64,000 bases of DNA from Hyphomonas sp. Mor2 (GCF_001854405.1 NZ_CP017718.1:992001-1056000); one strand, 5' to 3'. Shown: positions 28,652-37,815, numbered from the stretch's first letter. The notes: a model not told the origin generated them from the letters alone. Program-made: numbers and translations.

Positions 28652-29200
28652 GTGACGAAAAGTTCTAAACCGGGGGAAGGGCTATCCTTCTACGAGACAT
28701 TGAGCATTCAGATGCAATTTGTCGTTCCCCTGATTAGGCGTCTTCAAGATGTGCTTGGTGAACAGGTCGTCATGGATGCGTTAGAAGAAGCAAACCGTCG
28801 AGAACAAGAAGCTGCACGCAACAGTTTTCCAGCCGGCGTCGAGGCCGATTGTAGCGGTTTGATCAAGAAGCTCGAATTCATCATGCACGACGCTCTGGAG
28901 TACGATGTCGTACGTTCTGATAAAGAGGCTGCCGAATTTGATGTCAAAAGTTGCGGGTACCAAAAACTGATGAAGGGCCTCGATGCGGAGGATATCGGAT
29001 CAGCGATTATCTGCAATATGGACTACTCTTACGCCGAAAAAGCGGGAATGGAGCTTACGCGCACCCAAACCTGTATGAAGGGTGCATCGCACTGTGACTT
29101 TCGATATCGACCGCGCGCGGTAAAGCAGGAAAGTTCAGATAACCGCTCAGGCGGAGCAGATCGAGCGCAACTGGATATTTACAAACGAAAGGAAAGCTGA
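28652..29200 (+). CDS. ATC hydrolase family protein
   Basis: 182 residues with a GTG start preceded by AAAGGAG, 14 bp after the cupin gene and surely co-transcribed. The C-terminal half, ICNMDYSYAEKAGMELTRTQTCMKGASHCDFRY, matches the L-2-amino-thiazoline-4-carboxylate hydrolase family (the TCMKGxxxCDF block is the hallmark). Those enzymes open a thiazoline ring in the route to cysteine. Many family members have no known substrate. With a thiol dioxygenase-like protein next door, ring opening of a sulfur heterocycle or binding of a thiol intermediate is an attractive inference. Confidence 0.78.
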   Translation: MTKSSKPGEGLSFYETLSIQMQFVVPLIRRLQDVLGEQVVMDALEEANRREQEAARNSFPAGVEADCSGLIKKLEFIMHDALEYDVVRSDKEAAEFDVKSCGYQKLMKGLDAEDIGSAIICNMDYSYAEKAGMELTRTQTCMKGASHCDFRYRPRAVKQESSDNRSGGADRAQLDIYKRKES

Positions 29201-29229
29201 CGTGTGGCGCGGCTCGATGATCGAAATTT

Positions 29230-29895
29230 CTAATTTCGCTGCTTAACCTCGGACACTGGATTGACGGTGCCTTGGGCAATCATTTCCCAGGTTTTGCGGA
29301 GTTCTTCTGTGAGTGACCGAGCAGGGTGCTTGTCGTGAAATTTGACCACGGCATAGCAAAGGTGACTGAGATTGTAGGCCAGTAGTGTTGGGTCGCATTT
29401 TTTCATGCTTCCGTCCTCTATGGCATCATTGACCAAATCGGTCATGATAATCATGAATTCCTCTCGCTTGTCGGCCAACAATTTGCGGGTGGGCGTGCTC
29501 AAAAGCTGGAAGTCAATTTCGGTGATGCAGCGCCCAAGATCACTCGCGGTGAATTCTCCATAGGCCACAAACATGTTTCCGAGGATGGTCGCTCCAGTAC
29601 CCTCTAATTCATGTACGGCCCCGATTTTTTCGGCCATGGCTTCATCGGCAAGCTCAAAGACGCCCGCCATCACCGCATCTTTGTTCTTGAAATAATGATA
29701 AATCGTCGGCTTGCTCACCTTCAGTTCGTTGCAAATGTCACCGATCGTCGTGTGCGAGTAGCCCGCCACCGCAAATAACTGAGCCGCTGCGGTGAGGATT
29801 AATCTCTGCCGATCCTCAAACCCAGCTTTTTCCCGACGACCAATTTTTTTGGGACGCCTGCGAACGACATTAAGCGTATTGTTTTCATTGGTCAT
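29230..29895 (-). CDS. TetR family transcriptional regulator
   Basis: 221 residues. The N-terminal helix-turn-helix is clear (HTTIGDICNELKVSKPTIYHYFKNKDAVMAG, about residues 46-76), followed by a helical ligand domain. AGGAG lies about 8 bases before the ATG. It converges on the cupin/ATC-hydrolase pair and is divergent from the ACAD11-like gene at 30132. It is the likely local regulator of the 20-34 kb catabolic cluster. An ACCCG-TATTA-like motif occurs three times in nearby intergenic DNA. The ligand is probably an acyl-CoA or the sulfur substrate, which is inference. Confidence 0.9.
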   Translation of the reverse strand: MTNENNTLNVVRRRPKKIGRREKAGFEDRQRLILTAAAQLFAVAGYSHTTIGDICNELKVSKPTIYHYFKNKDAVMAGVFELADEAMAEKIGAVHELEGTGATILGNMFVAYGEFTASDLGRCITEIDFQLLSTPTRKLLADKREEFMIIMTDLVNDAIEDGSMKKCDPTLLAYNLSHLCYAVVKFHDKHPARSLTEELRKTWEMIAQGTVNPVSEVKQRN

Positions 29896-30131
29896 ACAAG
29901 ATGCTCCTATGAGGCATGAGTAGAGATTAAGTTATGCTTCAGGTGGGTTGCTATCAACCCGGTATAAAAAAAGCCCTTAATGTCGAACTGTTGCTTGGTC
30001 GAAAACACGAAGGCGCAGAAGCCCGCACGGCGATTGCGAGTCTGAAATCAGTCCTTTTTGCTTGACCTACCATTAGGTATAGTAATACGGGTTAGCTTAA
30101 ATATCAGTTACCCACTTTTCAAAGGTTATCC

Positions 30132-31349
30132 ATGACGTTTCGTGATGAAGAAGAATCCAACGAAATTGCAGCTCGCGTTCGTAATTTCATTTTGGAATCG
30201 GTTGTCCCGTTTGAAGGGGATAGCCGTATCGGAGCGCACGGGCCCAATGAGAGCTTGGTCACTGAGTTGCGCGAGCTAGCCAGAGCAGCCGGCGTCATGA
30301 CACCGCATATTCTGGGTTCCGGTGAGCACCTATCGCAGCGCGGAACCGCGGTTGTCTTGAATGCGACAGGGTATTCGCCGCTCGGAAGTGTCGCTTGCAA
30401 TACAATGGCACCGGATGAGGGCAATATGTTCTTGCTGGGGAAAGTGGCAAGCGCCGAGCAGAAAGAGCGCTTTCTTGCGCCGATGATCGCCGGTAAAGCA
30501 CGATCAGCGTTTTTTATGACCGAGCCAGCACAAGAAAATGGCGCAGGGTCTGACCCTTCTATGATGATCACGACCTGCGCGCGTGACGGAGACCATTGGG
30601 TCATTAATGGGAAGAAGAACTTTATTACCGGTGTTGAAGGCGCGTCTGTTGGAATACTGATGGCAAAAGGAGAAGAGGGAGCTTCGATGTTCCTGATCGA
30701 CCTCCCAAACCCGGCCGTGAAGATTGTGCGCATATTGGACACTATTGATCGCTCAATGCCCGGTGGCCATGCTCAGATATCTATAGACAATCTTCGCGTG
30801 CCAGAAAGCCATATTCTCGGCGAGCCTGGGAAAGGGTTTCGATACGCCCAAACCAGATTGGCGCCCGCACGTCTATCCCATTGCATGCGCTGGCATGGAT
30901 TGGCCCAACGTGCGCAAGAAGATGCGATCGCATATGCGTGTCATCGCACCGCGTTTGGGCGACAGTTGATAGACCATGAGGGCGTGGGCTTCATGTTGGC
31001 CGAGAACCAAATTGACCTCAAGCAAACCGAGCTCATGATTCAGTGGTGCGCCGACGCATTAGATCGGGGAGAAACAGGTAACATTGAGAGTTCTATCGCC
31101 AAAGTTTCAGCCTCAGAAGCCCTTTTTCGGGTCGCTGACAGATGCGTCCAAGTGATGGGCGGAACAGGCGTTTCGCAAGACTCCATTGCAGAACAACTAT
31201 TCAGGGAAGTTCGAGCATTTAGAATTTATGATGGCCCCACCGAGGTGCATAAATGGTCACTCGCGAAGAAAATCAAAAAACAATTTTCGTCACGCGATCA
31301 AGTTGGATCTGCGGTGGCGTCCCCAAAAATTGGGGCAAGGATATCGTGA
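30132..31349 (+). CDS. ACAD11-like acyl-CoA dehydrogenase
   Basis: 405 residues. APDEGNM and RSAFFMTEP match the ACAD10/11 subgroup, as do RLAPARLSHCMRWHGLAQRA, VQVMGGTGVSQD and the C-terminal RIYDGPTEVHKW. The usual catalytic Glu position is Asp (YDGPTE), common in this subgroup. ACAD11-type enzymes act with an APH-like kinase on 4-hydroxyacyl-CoA. Other ACAD-fold proteins are sulfinate-CoA desulfinases (AcdA type). The gene is followed 193 bp later by sulfite oxidase, so a sulfite-releasing reaction is possible. The two proposals cannot be separated by sequence alone. Confidence 0.85.
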   Translation: MTFRDEEESNEIAARVRNFILESVVPFEGDSRIGAHGPNESLVTELRELARAAGVMTPHILGSGEHLSQRGTAVVLNATGYSPLGSVACNTMAPDEGNMFLLGKVASAEQKERFLAPMIAGKARSAFFMTEPAQENGAGSDPSMMITTCARDGDHWVINGKKNFITGVEGASVGILMAKGEEGASMFLIDLPNPAVKIVRILDTIDRSMPGGHAQISIDNLRVPESHILGEPGKGFRYAQTRLAPARLSHCMRWHGLAQRAQEDAIAYACHRTAFGRQLIDHEGVGFMLAENQIDLKQTELMIQWCADALDRGETGNIESSIAKVSASEALFRVADRCVQVMGGTGVSQDSIAEQLFREVRAFRIYDGPTEVHKWSLAKKIKKQFSSRDQVGSAVASPKIGARIS

Positions 31350-31542
31350 CGTCTGTTGATGCAGGCAATGTCGCGATTGGCAGTGAATTGGTGGGGACCA
31401 ATTCGCTTTTGCAACGGGAATCGATATTTCTTCCGGGTCGATTTCCTGAAAACTACGGCCCATCGTCATTGCCGGTGGGCCGCTTTTTTGACGACAATGC
31501 TCTCGTTGATATCGAATCGAAGACAACAGAAGAATCGTAAGA

Positions 31543-32769
31543 ATGAACCCTACACGCCGATCATTGCTTTTTCGTGGCTCCGTTCTTTTGGCAGGCACAA
31601 TTCTGCCGGTCCCTTTCTTTAAAAACCTGCACGGTCGTCCTACGCTAATTGAGACCGCAGAGGCGCAAGATTTATTAGACACGATGGATGAGAAATCGGC
31701 CTTACGTGTTCTCAGCGACCGCCCCTTCAATGCCGAAACGCCAGTTCATTTGTTAGATGAACCCGTAACTTCGGCGGGTAACATGTTCGTTCGAAACAAT
31801 GGCTCGATGCCAAGCCGGGAAGAGTTGTCGCCCGATCAATGGGAACTTCTCATCGACGGCGAAGTAGAGCGCCCACAGAAATTTTCGATTTCAGATTTGA
31901 AGAATAGTTTTGAGAACATCTCATTGCAGCTTCAAATCGAGTGTGGCGGAAACGGGCGGCGTTTTTATCATCCAGGTGCAAATGGGAACCAATGGTCATT
32001 TGGAGCCATTAGTTGTGCAGAATGGACCGGTGTCAGATTGGCTGATGTTTTAGCCGCCGCGGGTATTAAGTCCTCTGCCGTTTACACCGCTCATTACGGC
32101 GTCGATCGACACTTATCCGGAGATCCTACCAAAGTGCCCATCTCTCGCGGGGTGCCGATGGCAAAAGCGTTGGATCCGCACAATCTCATCGCTTGGGAGA
32201 TGAACGGAGATTCAATCCCGTATTCAAATGGCTACCCTTTGAGGCTCATTGTTCCAGGATGGCCGGGTTCCTGTTCGCAAAAATGGCTGAATCGTATCTC
32301 ATTGCGAGACGTCGTTCATGATGGTCCAAAGATGGAAGGTCAGTCTTATCGGGTCCCCGAATTTCCCGTCGCCCCGGGGACGAGTGTACCGGACTCTGCA
32401 ATGAAAATCATTGAGTCCATGCCTGTGAAGTCGATCATAACGAATCCCGAAACGGGCCATAGGCAGGCCCCCGGCAAGCCTTTCGAGATCCGCGGACACG
32501 CCTGGGCGGGAGACAATAGCGTCGAGAAAATGGACATTTCAATCGATTTTGGTTCGACTTGGGCCCCTGCAGATTTATTGCCTGCAAAAAACAAATTCGC
32601 TTGGCAGCATTGGCGGGCAGAAATCAGCCTCCCGCAAGCAGGATACTATGAGGTTTGGGCTCGCGCTACAGATTCTAACGGTGCGGCGCAGCCACCCGTG
32701 CCGCCAAATTGGAATCCGCGAGGCTATTTGAACAATATGCAGCATCGAATTGCAGTTATTGCGGTATGA
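31543..32769 (+). CDS. Sulfite oxidase-type molybdenum enzyme (SorA-like)
   Basis: 408 residues. N-terminal twin-arginine signal (NPTRRSLLFRG then a hydrophobic core), so it is exported folded to the periplasm. Molybdopterin domain with the Mo-ligand Cys134 in LQIECGGNGRRFYHPGANG, the WTGVRLADVL and YSNGYPLRLIVPGWPGS blocks, and a C-terminal dimerisation domain (FEIRGHAWAGDNSVEKMDIS). It oxidises sulfite to sulfate and passes electrons to a cytochrome c. The following gene, overlapping by 4 bp, encodes that cytochrome. Together they dispose of sulfite from organosulfur breakdown. Confidence 0.92.
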   Translation: MNPTRRSLLFRGSVLLAGTILPVPFFKNLHGRPTLIETAEAQDLLDTMDEKSALRVLSDRPFNAETPVHLLDEPVTSAGNMFVRNNGSMPSREELSPDQWELLIDGEVERPQKFSISDLKNSFENISLQLQIECGGNGRRFYHPGANGNQWSFGAISCAEWTGVRLADVLAAAGIKSSAVYTAHYGVDRHLSGDPTKVPISRGVPMAKALDPHNLIAWEMNGDSIPYSNGYPLRLIVPGWPGSCSQKWLNRISLRDVVHDGPKMEGQSYRVPEFPVAPGTSVPDSAMKIIESMPVKSIITNPETGHRQAPGKPFEIRGHAWAGDNSVEKMDISIDFGSTWAPADLLPAKNKFAWQHWRAEISLPQAGYYEVWARATDSNGAAQPPVPPNWNPRGYLNNMQHRIAVIAV

Positions 32770-33242
32770 CTTCGCGCAACTTGTCCTCCAGCGTCTTTTG
32801 GGTGGTAGCAGCCGCCGCTGTTGTGGTGCTGGCCGCGAGCTGGTTGCATAGACCCGGCCCTCTAGACTCCGACATAAGCGAGAATTCTCACTCGAAAACT
32901 GTTGCCGCGCTCGCTGATGCTTGGCCCGTTCAACCCACCGAATACCGACTGTATGCTGCCTTAGATCCTCATGCGGCCTTAAACGAAATTGATGAGGGGC
33001 CAGCGTTTGATCCACTTGATGACTATTTTGGGTTGCCGCGTGAGGGCGAGTTCGAGTTTGTGGCTGCATATTGCGGCGGCTGCCATACGCTTGAAATAGT
33101 GATGCAGCAAAGGTTGGACCGGGAAAACTGGGATCGAACGTTAAACTGGATGGTCGAGACCCAAAATATGGTCCCGCTAGAGCCGGAAGATCACCAGATT
33201 TTCTTGGATTATCTCACAAAGCATTTCGGGACTTCGTCTTAA
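32766..33242 (+). CDS. Mono-heme cytochrome c subunit of sulfite dehydrogenase (SorB-like)
   Basis: 158 residues from ATG at 32766, which overlaps the upstream stop (ATGA). A single N-terminal hydrophobic segment (VFWVVAAAAVVVLAAS) acts as a signal or membrane anchor. One heme motif, CGGCH, has Cys103, Cys106 and His107; Met-containing segments after it could supply the sixth ligand. The size and position match the SorB partner of SorA, which takes electrons from the molybdenum centre to the respiratory chain. Periplasmic or membrane-anchored. Confidence 0.87.
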   Translation: MTSRNLSSSVFWVVAAAAVVVLAASWLHRPGPLDSDISENSHSKTVAALADAWPVQPTEYRLYAALDPHAALNEIDEGPAFDPLDDYFGLPREGEFEFVAAYCGGCHTLEIVMQQRLDRENWDRTLNWMVETQNMVPLEPEDHQIFLDYLTKHFGTSS

Positions 33243-33354
33243 GGCGGGGCAATTTCAGGGCAGGTGAAAAATTCACGACTTTATTATAACATACGGTATA
33301 CTAAAGTGAATCTATCTGTTATTGGATGAGGGGTTGTAGACCAGAGCCTTGCAA

Positions 33355-34437
33355 ATGACTTCTGAAAATCAGGCATCTTCTGAAGCCGCACAGACGGGAC
33401 AGTTGTCCTCAGTTGCGCACCATGATGATGGTCAAAATAAAAAACTTGAAGCCTTATCATCAGTTTACCCTGGATTACTGGTGGCGGGTACAATCAGTAT
33501 TGCTGCGACATGGCTATCCAGTCACTATGGAACGCCCGCAATGCTACTAGCTCTTTTGCTCGGTATTGCGTTCAACTTTCTTGGTGACGACGCTCGCTGT
33601 AAGGCAGGCATCGAATTTTCTTGCCGCACACTTCTGCGCATCGGCGTTGCCTTGTTAGGCGTGAGGATCACATTTGACCAATTGCAGTCGCTCGGGGTTT
33701 TGCCCGTCGCGATGGTGGTCTCTGGGGTTCTGTTGACGATACTATTTGGGATCTTGCTGGCCCGCGCGTTCAAGTTTTCATATTCATTTGGCGTGTTGAC
33801 GGGAGGCTCGGTTGCGATTTGCGGCGCTTCTGCGGCCCTCGCCATTTCTTCTGTTCTGCCGAATACCAAGCACTCAGAACAAAATACGCTTCTCGCGGTC
33901 GTGGCCGTGACGACGCTTTCAACCATCGCCATGGTTGTCTATCCCGTTATCGCGGCGTCGCTAGACCTGACGACATCCGAAGCAGGTCTGTTTCTTGGGG
34001 GGACCATTCACGATGTCGCCCAAGTGGTTGGCGCAGGGTACAGCGTTTCTGAAGGCACCGGAGATATTGCAACCTACGTGAAATTGCTTCGCGTCGCTAT
34101 GCTCATGCCCGTGGTTTTTGTGATCGCCATAATCGTCGCCAACTCTGCAAAACATGTGTCCGACGCGCGCCCAGGAATCCCACTCTTTCTGGTCGGGTTC
34201 GCAATGCTGGTCGTGGTATCCAGCACCATCAATCTCCCGGAGCAGGCTATTTCAGGAATTTCATCGGTTTCGAGTTGGTGCTTAATAACCGCCATCTCGG
34301 CACTGGGCGTGAAAACATCATTTGGCAAGATTGCGACATTGGGATGGAAGCCCCTCTTCATCATCATTATGGAAACGGTTTGGATCGCGCTCTTGGTGTT
34401 GGGGTTTGTGTTAGTGCTTCACGCCCAAAATCACTGA
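33355..34437 (+). CDS. YeiH family putative sulfate/sulfite exporter
   Basis: 360 residues from ATG at 33355; a TTG two codons earlier is possible. The protein has a polar N-terminus of about 45 residues followed by about ten membrane segments, and family blocks GTPAMLLALLLGIAFNF, GVALLGVRITFDQL and GGTIHDVAQVVGAGYSVS. This matches the UPF0324/YeiH family (Pfam Cons_hypoth698), often found beside sulfite and organosulfonate catabolism genes. Here it follows SorAB-like genes by 112 bp, supporting export of sulfite or sulfate. The transported ion is inferred. Confidence 0.87.
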   Translation: MTSENQASSEAAQTGQLSSVAHHDDGQNKKLEALSSVYPGLLVAGTISIAATWLSSHYGTPAMLLALLLGIAFNFLGDDARCKAGIEFSCRTLLRIGVALLGVRITFDQLQSLGVLPVAMVVSGVLLTILFGILLARAFKFSYSFGVLTGGSVAICGASAALAISSVLPNTKHSEQNTLLAVVAVTTLSTIAMVVYPVIAASLDLTTSEAGLFLGGTIHDVAQVVGAGYSVSEGTGDIATYVKLLRVAMLMPVVFVIAIIVANSAKHVSDARPGIPLFLVGFAMLVVVSSTINLPEQAISGISSVSSWCLITAISALGVKTSFGKIATLGWKPLFIIIMETVWIALLVLGFVLVLHAQNH

Positions 34438-34831
34438 TGCGGTTGGTCGTGTGGTCTTACTGGTAAATGGCGCGCGAGAAGTGAACACATGTATAGTTCA
34501 AAAATTGGTCCCTGTGCCTAAGATTTGATCGTAGAGTGTTGTCTTTCTTTACGGAATTGATGTGCGTGGCCTCTCGCATTTAGCGAGCACCAGTTGCAAA
34601 AAGAGCCTATAAGGCGTTGATATATAATTCAAAAAGAAAAGTGGCCGAAACCTCTGAAGGAGGATTGTCGTTCATGGGCGAAGGTCAGGACTAGTTTCTA
34701 AGTGCCTGTTGACACGCTTATCGATAACTGAACAAATGTGCAGCACCAATCGGCGAACGGATCCAGCCTTGAAGGATCAGTTGGGACCTAAACGGCTTAA
34801 ATTCATAGACACCCGGAGGGAGGAGTTACTC
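34438..34831 (+). promoter_or_regulatory. Leader region of the TonB-dependent receptor
   Basis: 394 bp without a gene of normal size. It holds a perfect TATAAT at 34623, and an AGGAGG (34658-34663) followed by a six-codon ORF MGEGQD (34674-34694). TTGACA is at 34709, and an imperfect TetR-type palindrome CTGAACAAATGTGCAG is at 34728-34743 (one mismatch to CTGAAC-N4-GTTCAG). GGAGGGAGGAG precedes the receptor ATG at 34832. The tiny ORF may be chance. Confidence 0.45.
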
Positions 34832-37750
34832 ATGAAATCTGAACGGCAAAAAAGGCTATTGTTCACCGCAGGAGCATCGGCAATTGCGATGTCTTTATCT
34901 GCCTCGCCAGCAACCGCGCAGGAAGATGACAGCAATCCGCGAACTCTCGGTACTGTTCTCGTCACGACACAAAAATCGCAAGAATCCATTCAAGATGTTC
35001 CGATCGCTGTATCGGCGTTTGATGAAGAGTCTTTGGAAAAACTACAACTCGCAGCGGGTCCGGACTTGGTAAAGTCCATTCCAAACGTTTCCGCATCGAA
35101 AACCAACTTCACAGGGTTCAACTTTAAAATTCGAGGTATCGGCAACGATGCGGTCGCTCAGTCTTCAGATGCGGGTGTGGGTGTGCACCAAAATGACGTG
35201 CCCTTGACCGTAAATAGATTGTTTGAAGCAGAGTTTTTCGATGTTGAGCGTGTTGAAACGCTTCGCGGGCCGCAAGGCACTCTATATGGCCGGAACGCGA
35301 CAGGCGGCGTTGTGAACGTTATTACCGCCAAGCCGGTACTCGAAGAGTTCCAAGCCAATGCGAGGCTCACCGCAGGAAACTACAATACGCTCAAAGCCAA
35401 AGGTATGGTGAACATCCCAATCGGAGATACAGCCGCCTTGCGTCTGGCTGGGTCTTGGCTGCAACGAGATGGCTATGTGGATAACGTGGTCAGCGGGAAT
35501 GATATCGATGACCGTGAGCTTTTCGGAATTCGTGGCACGTTTGCCTGGGAGCCGACCGACCGATTGCGGACCTGGGTATCCGTCGAGCATTTCAAAGAGG
35601 ACGATACAAGGTTAAGATCCGGAAAGCAGCTTTGCTCGAAAGACCCGTTCAAAGATTCATTCCAGGGAATTCCGATCGCTGCAGCCGATCAACTCGTGAC
35701 AACACTCGGATGCGTGGAAGCGCCGCTCGACCAATCATTTGATCGCGTCAATTCGGCCGCTGGCATCAATGGTGGTTTTGCTTCCTTAGTTGGACTTCTC
35801 ACAGGAGATGCATTCACGGATCCCCTCATTCGTGACCTGCGGACAATTGAAGCTGATTTCGATCCTATTTACGAGGCGGAGTCCACGCTGGTAACCGCCA
35901 ATGTCCAATTCGATCTGACCGATCAGCTGACCGCAACATATCTGACCAGCTATCTTGAAGACGAAATTCTGTCGATCGAAGACTTTAACAAGTCAACGCC
36001 GAACGTCGCGTTTAATGATCTTTCCGCAATTCCAGCTGGGGTCGATCCTCTTGTCGACATTTATAATGCTCTATTCCCAGGCGGTGTCGTAAACGATCCG
36101 CAATTGGGGGCCTCCAATCTTTTCCGCACATATGACCTATCTGGTCACACTGCAGAGCAAATGACGCATGAATTGCGATTGCAATCGGAGTTCTCTGGTC
36201 CATTCAATTTTAACGTAGGCGCGATCTATGTGGATTTTGAAATTGGGGATGCGCAGAATCCAAACGACGGATACTCAGCGTTCTCAAATGCGCTAACCGC
36301 TGTGACACAGCTGCACAATGCATTAGTTGGCGCCAGCATTCCTGGTGGGTTTCTGGGGTTTGATGCGACCGTTCCAGTTGATACCGCAGGAAATGGGGCA
36401 TCGCTGTTTGAAGGAGCCGTGACGGGGCTTGGCGGAAATTATTTTCGGACAATTTCTCCATACCGATTGGAGTCTTTCGCTCTGTTTGGTGAATCATACA
36501 TCGATCTTTCCGACGATTTGCAGCTGACCGTTGGCTTGCGATATACCGATGACAAGAAAGAACAAGACATTGTTCCGACTTACCTATTTACACCTGAGAT
36601 CGCGTATGCAGGCCCGCCACAGAATGGTGATCCTCGCAACCCAATTGGCGTTCAAGAAGCACAGTTTGAAGAAGTAACGGGTCGGATCGGTTTGGATTGG
36701 TCACCGGATCTGTCCTGGTCAGACGATACGCTTTTGTACGGTTTTTACTCCCGCGGCTATAAAGGCGGCGGCATCAATCCACCCCAACCAGCAGGGGCAG
36801 AACTGTTCCCGGCTACATTCGAACCTGAGTTCATTGATGCGTTCGAGGTTGGGACTAAGAATACGTTCTCTGATGGCTCGCTTCAGCTAAATGCGAACGC
36901 GTTTCTTTATGACTATCAGGGGTACCAAATTACCCAGATCGTTAATCGGACCTCGGTTAACTTCAACGTCGATGCTGAACTCAAAGGTCTCGAGCTCGAA
37001 ACGGTTTGGAATCCCGCATCGACCCTACTTTTGTCCGCCAATTTGGGGCTTCTCGATACAGAGGTTAAAGACACATTTGGAATCGACGTACTCGACCGCA
37101 CCGCGGGCAACTCAGATTTTGTCGTTATCAAAAACGCACTAACCTATGCGAACTGTGTGGTATCTGCGCAAGCCTACGGTACGGTCTTGGCCGCGATCCA
37201 AGGCGGCTTGCTTCCCGAAGGGGCAACGCAAGGTATTTGTTTAGGGTCTTTCGCCGGTCAAGAGGCGCTCTTTGGCCTGCCCACAGGATCGTTGACACCG
37301 AGAGCAAGCGACGCGGCTGAAGTTATTTCAGGCAATGAAGACCCGTTAACATACGGCGTAGGGAATGGGTTTGCGCAAGACCTCAGTGGTAACGCAATCC
37401 CGAACGCGCCAGAAACAACGCTCAGCATCGGCGCCGAGTATACTTGGCAGGGCCTGTTCGGCGGTGCGTGGGAGTTAACAACGCGCGGAGACTATTATTA
37501 CCAAGCCGATAGCTTTAGCCGCGTGTGGAACTCACAGCGAGATCGCCTCGACAGTTGGGACAATATCAATGTCGCCGTCGTTCTTGCGAACATCGATGAT
37601 GATTTGACAATTGAGTTTTTTGGCAAAAACATCACGGATGAAGAAGTTATCACAGGGACTTTCCTGGCGGATGATAGCCAGGGCCTGTTTAGTAACATCT
37701 TCCTGACAGAGCCGCGAACCTATGGCGTGACGGTTTCCAAACGTTGGTAG
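34832..37750 (+). CDS. TonB-dependent receptor
   Basis: 972 residues from ATG at 34832 (MKSERQKRLLFTAGAS), with a strong ribosome binding site and a Sec signal ending near ATAQE. Plug domain follows (TVLVTTQKSQESIQDVPIAVSAF, VKSIPNVSASKTNFTGFNFKIRGIG, VETLRGPQGTLYGRNATGGVVNVIT), then a 22-strand-type beta barrel ending in a terminal aromatic (TYGVTVSKRW). The IQDVPIAVSAF form is typical of the sphingomonad/caulobacter family of receptors that take up organic catabolic substrates, not only siderophores. The promoter contains one of the shared TetR-type palindromes. The gene stands first in the 34.8-47 kb catabolic island. Confidence 0.95.
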   Translation: MKSERQKRLLFTAGASAIAMSLSASPATAQEDDSNPRTLGTVLVTTQKSQESIQDVPIAVSAFDEESLEKLQLAAGPDLVKSIPNVSASKTNFTGFNFKIRGIGNDAVAQSSDAGVGVHQNDVPLTVNRLFEAEFFDVERVETLRGPQGTLYGRNATGGVVNVITAKPVLEEFQANARLTAGNYNTLKAKGMVNIPIGDTAALRLAGSWLQRDGYVDNVVSGNDIDDRELFGIRGTFAWEPTDRLRTWVSVEHFKEDDTRLRSGKQLCSKDPFKDSFQGIPIAAADQLVTTLGCVEAPLDQSFDRVNSAAGINGGFASLVGLLTGDAFTDPLIRDLRTIEADFDPIYEAESTLVTANVQFDLTDQLTATYLTSYLEDEILSIEDFNKSTPNVAFNDLSAIPAGVDPLVDIYNALFPGGVVNDPQLGASNLFRTYDLSGHTAEQMTHELRLQSEFSGPFNFNVGAIYVDFEIGDAQNPNDGYSAFSNALTAVTQLHNALVGASIPGGFLGFDATVPVDTAGNGASLFEGAVTGLGGNYFRTISPYRLESFALFGESYIDLSDDLQLTVGLRYTDDKKEQDIVPTYLFTPEIAYAGPPQNGDPRNPIGVQEAQFEEVTGRIGLDWSPDLSWSDDTLLYGFYSRGYKGGGINPPQPAGAELFPATFEPEFIDAFEVGTKNTFSDGSLQLNANAFLYDYQGYQITQIVNRTSVNFNVDAELKGLELETVWNPASTLLLSANLGLLDTEVKDTFGIDVLDRTAGNSDFVVIKNALTYANCVVSAQAYGTVLAAIQGGLLPEGATQGICLGSFAGQEALFGLPTGSLTPRASDAAEVISGNEDPLTYGVGNGFAQDLSGNAIPNAPETTLSIGAEYTWQGLFGGAWELTTRGDYYYQADSFSRVWNSQRDRLDSWDNINVAVVLANIDDDLTIEFFGKNITDEEVITGTFLADDSQGLFSNIFLTEPRTYGVTVSKRW

Positions 37751-37782
37751 TCAGAATCTGAGATCATATCGAAAACTGAGAA

Positions 37783-37808
37783 GGCGACCGGCGAGGTCGC
37801 CTTTTTTT
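37783..37808 (+). terminator. Rho-independent terminator after the TonB-dependent receptor
   Basis: The stem GGCGACC / GGTCGCC with a short loop (GGCGA) is followed by seven Ts, 33 bp after the receptor stop. The convergent MaoC-like gene ends at 37816, so it may also act as a weaker terminator on the other strand. Confidence 0.85.
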
Positions 37809-37815
37809 GTTTCAC

